Assembly (NCBI GenBank): GCA_027296925.1
Contig: JAPUIP010000240.1
Location: 1-6,601 of the forward strand
Reading direction: 5' to 3'
From: Candidatus Poribacteria bacterium
GTDB lineage: Bacteria > Poribacteria > WGA-4E > PCPOR2b
DNA length: 6,601 bases
Shown piece after piece: positions 5,587 through 6,601 of this stretch. The position numbers and the translations under genes were made by a program. Positions within the stretch are counted from its first letter, which is position 1; each line of letters starts with the position of its first letter. The notes under the pieces are model-generated. The model had not been told where the DNA came from. It saw only the letters and a list, made by a program, of their open reading frames with translations, and searched no databases.

Positions 5587-6281
5587 AACGCGACGTAATC
5601 ACGATGGCTTCGCTCGGCGCCTTTGCCCTACTCGTGATGTTGATATTCTGGAAAGAGTTTAAGCTCTTGAGTTTCGACCCGGACTTTGGCGCCAGTTTAG
5701 GTTTTCCGATGCGCCCGCTCGACGTCCTGCTCACAACGCTGATTGTGATTGCCATTGTGGTGGGTCTGCAGACGGTCGGTGTGGTGCTGATGAGTGCGAT
5801 GGTCGTTGCGCCTGCGGCGGCGTCCCGTCAATGGACAGATCGTCTGGGTATGATGGTTGCGCTTTCCGCACTGTTCGGCGCAGTCGCCGGTGTGAGCGGC
5901 GCACTTATCAGTAGCAGTATGGCGAAACTTCCAACAGGTCCAACCATCGTACTCTGTATTAGCGTGATAGTCGCCCTATCGATGACGCTGGCGCCGAATC
6001 GGGGACTGGTGTGGAATTGGCTCAGGCATCAGCGTAACCGCCGGCAGTTGCGCGTGGAGATGGTCTTGAGCGATCTCCACGCACTTGCAGCCCAACACGA
6101 AGATTTAGAGCACAGCCATTCTGTTGCGGTTCTGGAGACGATGAGCGCTGGGCGTGGTATACGCAGTAGTTTGGAAGAACTGGAAGCGCAGGGCTGGGCG
6201 CGCAGGGTCGGCGATGAATGGGCGCTAACGTCAGCGGGGCTGGCTAAAGCAGAGCGCCTTGAGAACATGCGGAGTCAATAA
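5547..6281 (+). pseudogene. Metal-ABC transporter permease (TroC/MntC family) with winged-helix tail, N-terminal half missing
   Basis: Homology begins abruptly at LDTFLFGQAAALL (5547), normally about 150 residues into this membrane permease; a stop (5541-5543) precedes it in frame. What remains covers the last transmembrane helices: LGAFALLVMLIFW (23-35), KEFKLLSFDPDFGASLGFP (36-54), LDVLLTTLIVIAIVVGLQTVGVVLMSAMVVAPAA in pieces (58-91), ARQW-like SRQWTDRLG (93-101), and PTGPTIVLC (129-137) ending at APNRGLVW (149-156). Then follows a soluble basic tail (about 160-244): RRQLRVEMVLSDLHALAAQH, an HTH-like GRGIRSSLEELEAQGWARRV (202-221) and a WALTSAGLAKAE wing/end. Such DtxR-like tails occur on permeases of several lineages and on chlamydial YtgCR, where the tail is a repressor. 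No start codon with a ribosome site serves this frame; the TTG abuts AGGGG. The tail's DNA-binding role is inferred. Confidence 0.88.
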
Positions 6282-6282
6282 A

Positions 6283-6601
6283 GTGAGTTTTTCACCACAG
6301 GTCGAAATCCAAATCATTACGCAACTCGTTCGTGAGGATGCCGCGATCGGGCTCGTGTTTCCGGCGCTGTTCAGTGGTGGCGTCATCCTGATATCCCGCT
6401 TTGCCGGCAACGTTCACCTGGATACCGATGCGGTGCTATTAGGGGAGTTAGCGTTCGCCCCCTTTGATCGGCTGTCGATTTTTGGATACGGCTGCGTTGG
6501 GAAGCATCGCACGCCGAACGCATCGTGAGATATGCCGAGCGACAGGGAGCGATTCACTCTCATAATGGCGATCTGAGGTTGACTGAGCAGGGGCGACAGA
6601 T
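6283..6601 (+). pseudogene. Second metal-ABC permease (TroD/MntD family), internally deleted and running off the window
   Basis: It starts at GTG 6283, one base after the permease 1 stop, with GGAG (6271-6274) eight bases upstream. VSFSPQVEIQIITQLV matches the usual N-terminus. It then jumps directly to REDAAIGLVFPALFSGGVIL and SRFAGNVHLDTDAVLLGELA with FAPFDRL, which normally lie about 70-80 residues later; this deletion keeps the frame. After LSIFG (about 6480) the sequence changes again: the original frame reads YGCVGKHRTPNAS and stops at 6528. Meanwhile another frame (from about 6489 to the window end) reads RLRWEASHAERIVRYAERQG then AIHSHNGDLRLTEQGRQ, which looks like the C-terminal winged helix of these permeases. 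So roughly 200 or more residues, including the later membrane helices, are gone and the tail is out of frame. It cannot form a channel. The end lies beyond the window. Confidence 0.85.

Noticed and set aside
5547..6281. Permease 1 as a functional short protein starting at TTG 5547
   Set aside because: The ribosome-site-like AGGGG directly abuts the TTG, half of the membrane domain is missing, and the position is an internal family segment.

Overview
The window comes from a bacterial chromosome of moderate GC content (hand counts give about 52-57% in ordinary coding stretches). The gene types suggest an uncultured environmental lineage of the Poribacteria/Planctomycetes/Chloroflexi sort: a short DUF4058 protein, metal-ABC permeases with winged-helix tails, and a free-standing MetE-like protein. 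That placement is an inference, because no rRNA or marker gene is present.

Left part, minus strand, positions about 4435 to 1. Four co-directional genes follow a near-consensus sigma-70 promoter: comEC (DNA-uptake channel), a DUF4058 protein starting at GTG, a MacroD/YmdB-type macrodomain protein with a strong ribosome binding site, and the first 61 codons of a MetE C-terminal-domain protein cut by the window edge. Gaps are 94, 134 and 40 bases, so cotranscription is plausible. No metabolic link between them is evident. The comEC gene is intact but carries a 70-75-codon, AT-richer, in-frame insert between its OB-fold region and its membrane channel.

Middle, 4370-4630. This 261-base gene-free stretch holds two divergent promoters (the plus-strand one is an exact TTGACA-17-TATAAT). 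It also holds a 15-base direct repeat at the predicted plus-strand start site containing a DtxR/MntR-like dyad, and a 53-base imperfect palindrome.

Right part, plus strand, 4631-6601. This is the wreck of a TroABCD/MntABCD-type Mn/Zn/Fe ABC importer operon. Gene order is conserved (substrate-binding protein, ATPase, permease 1, permease 2), but large pieces are missing: the N-terminal half of the binding protein, the C-terminal half of the ATPase together with the N-terminal half of permease 1, and two internal parts of permease 2. What remains is clean, family-like sequence without scattered stops. This suggests recent successive deletions or an assembly artefact rather than slow decay. Permease 1 ends in a winged-helix-like tail, and permease 2 shows traces of another. 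The architecture recalls the chlamydial YtgCR permease-repressor fusion and, with the operator-like repeats, suggests the ancestral operon regulated itself.

Most noteworthy are the protein-coding insert in comEC and the serially deleted metal-transport operon with its intact control region. I see no CRISPR array, RNA gene, transposase or wholly new multi-gene system.
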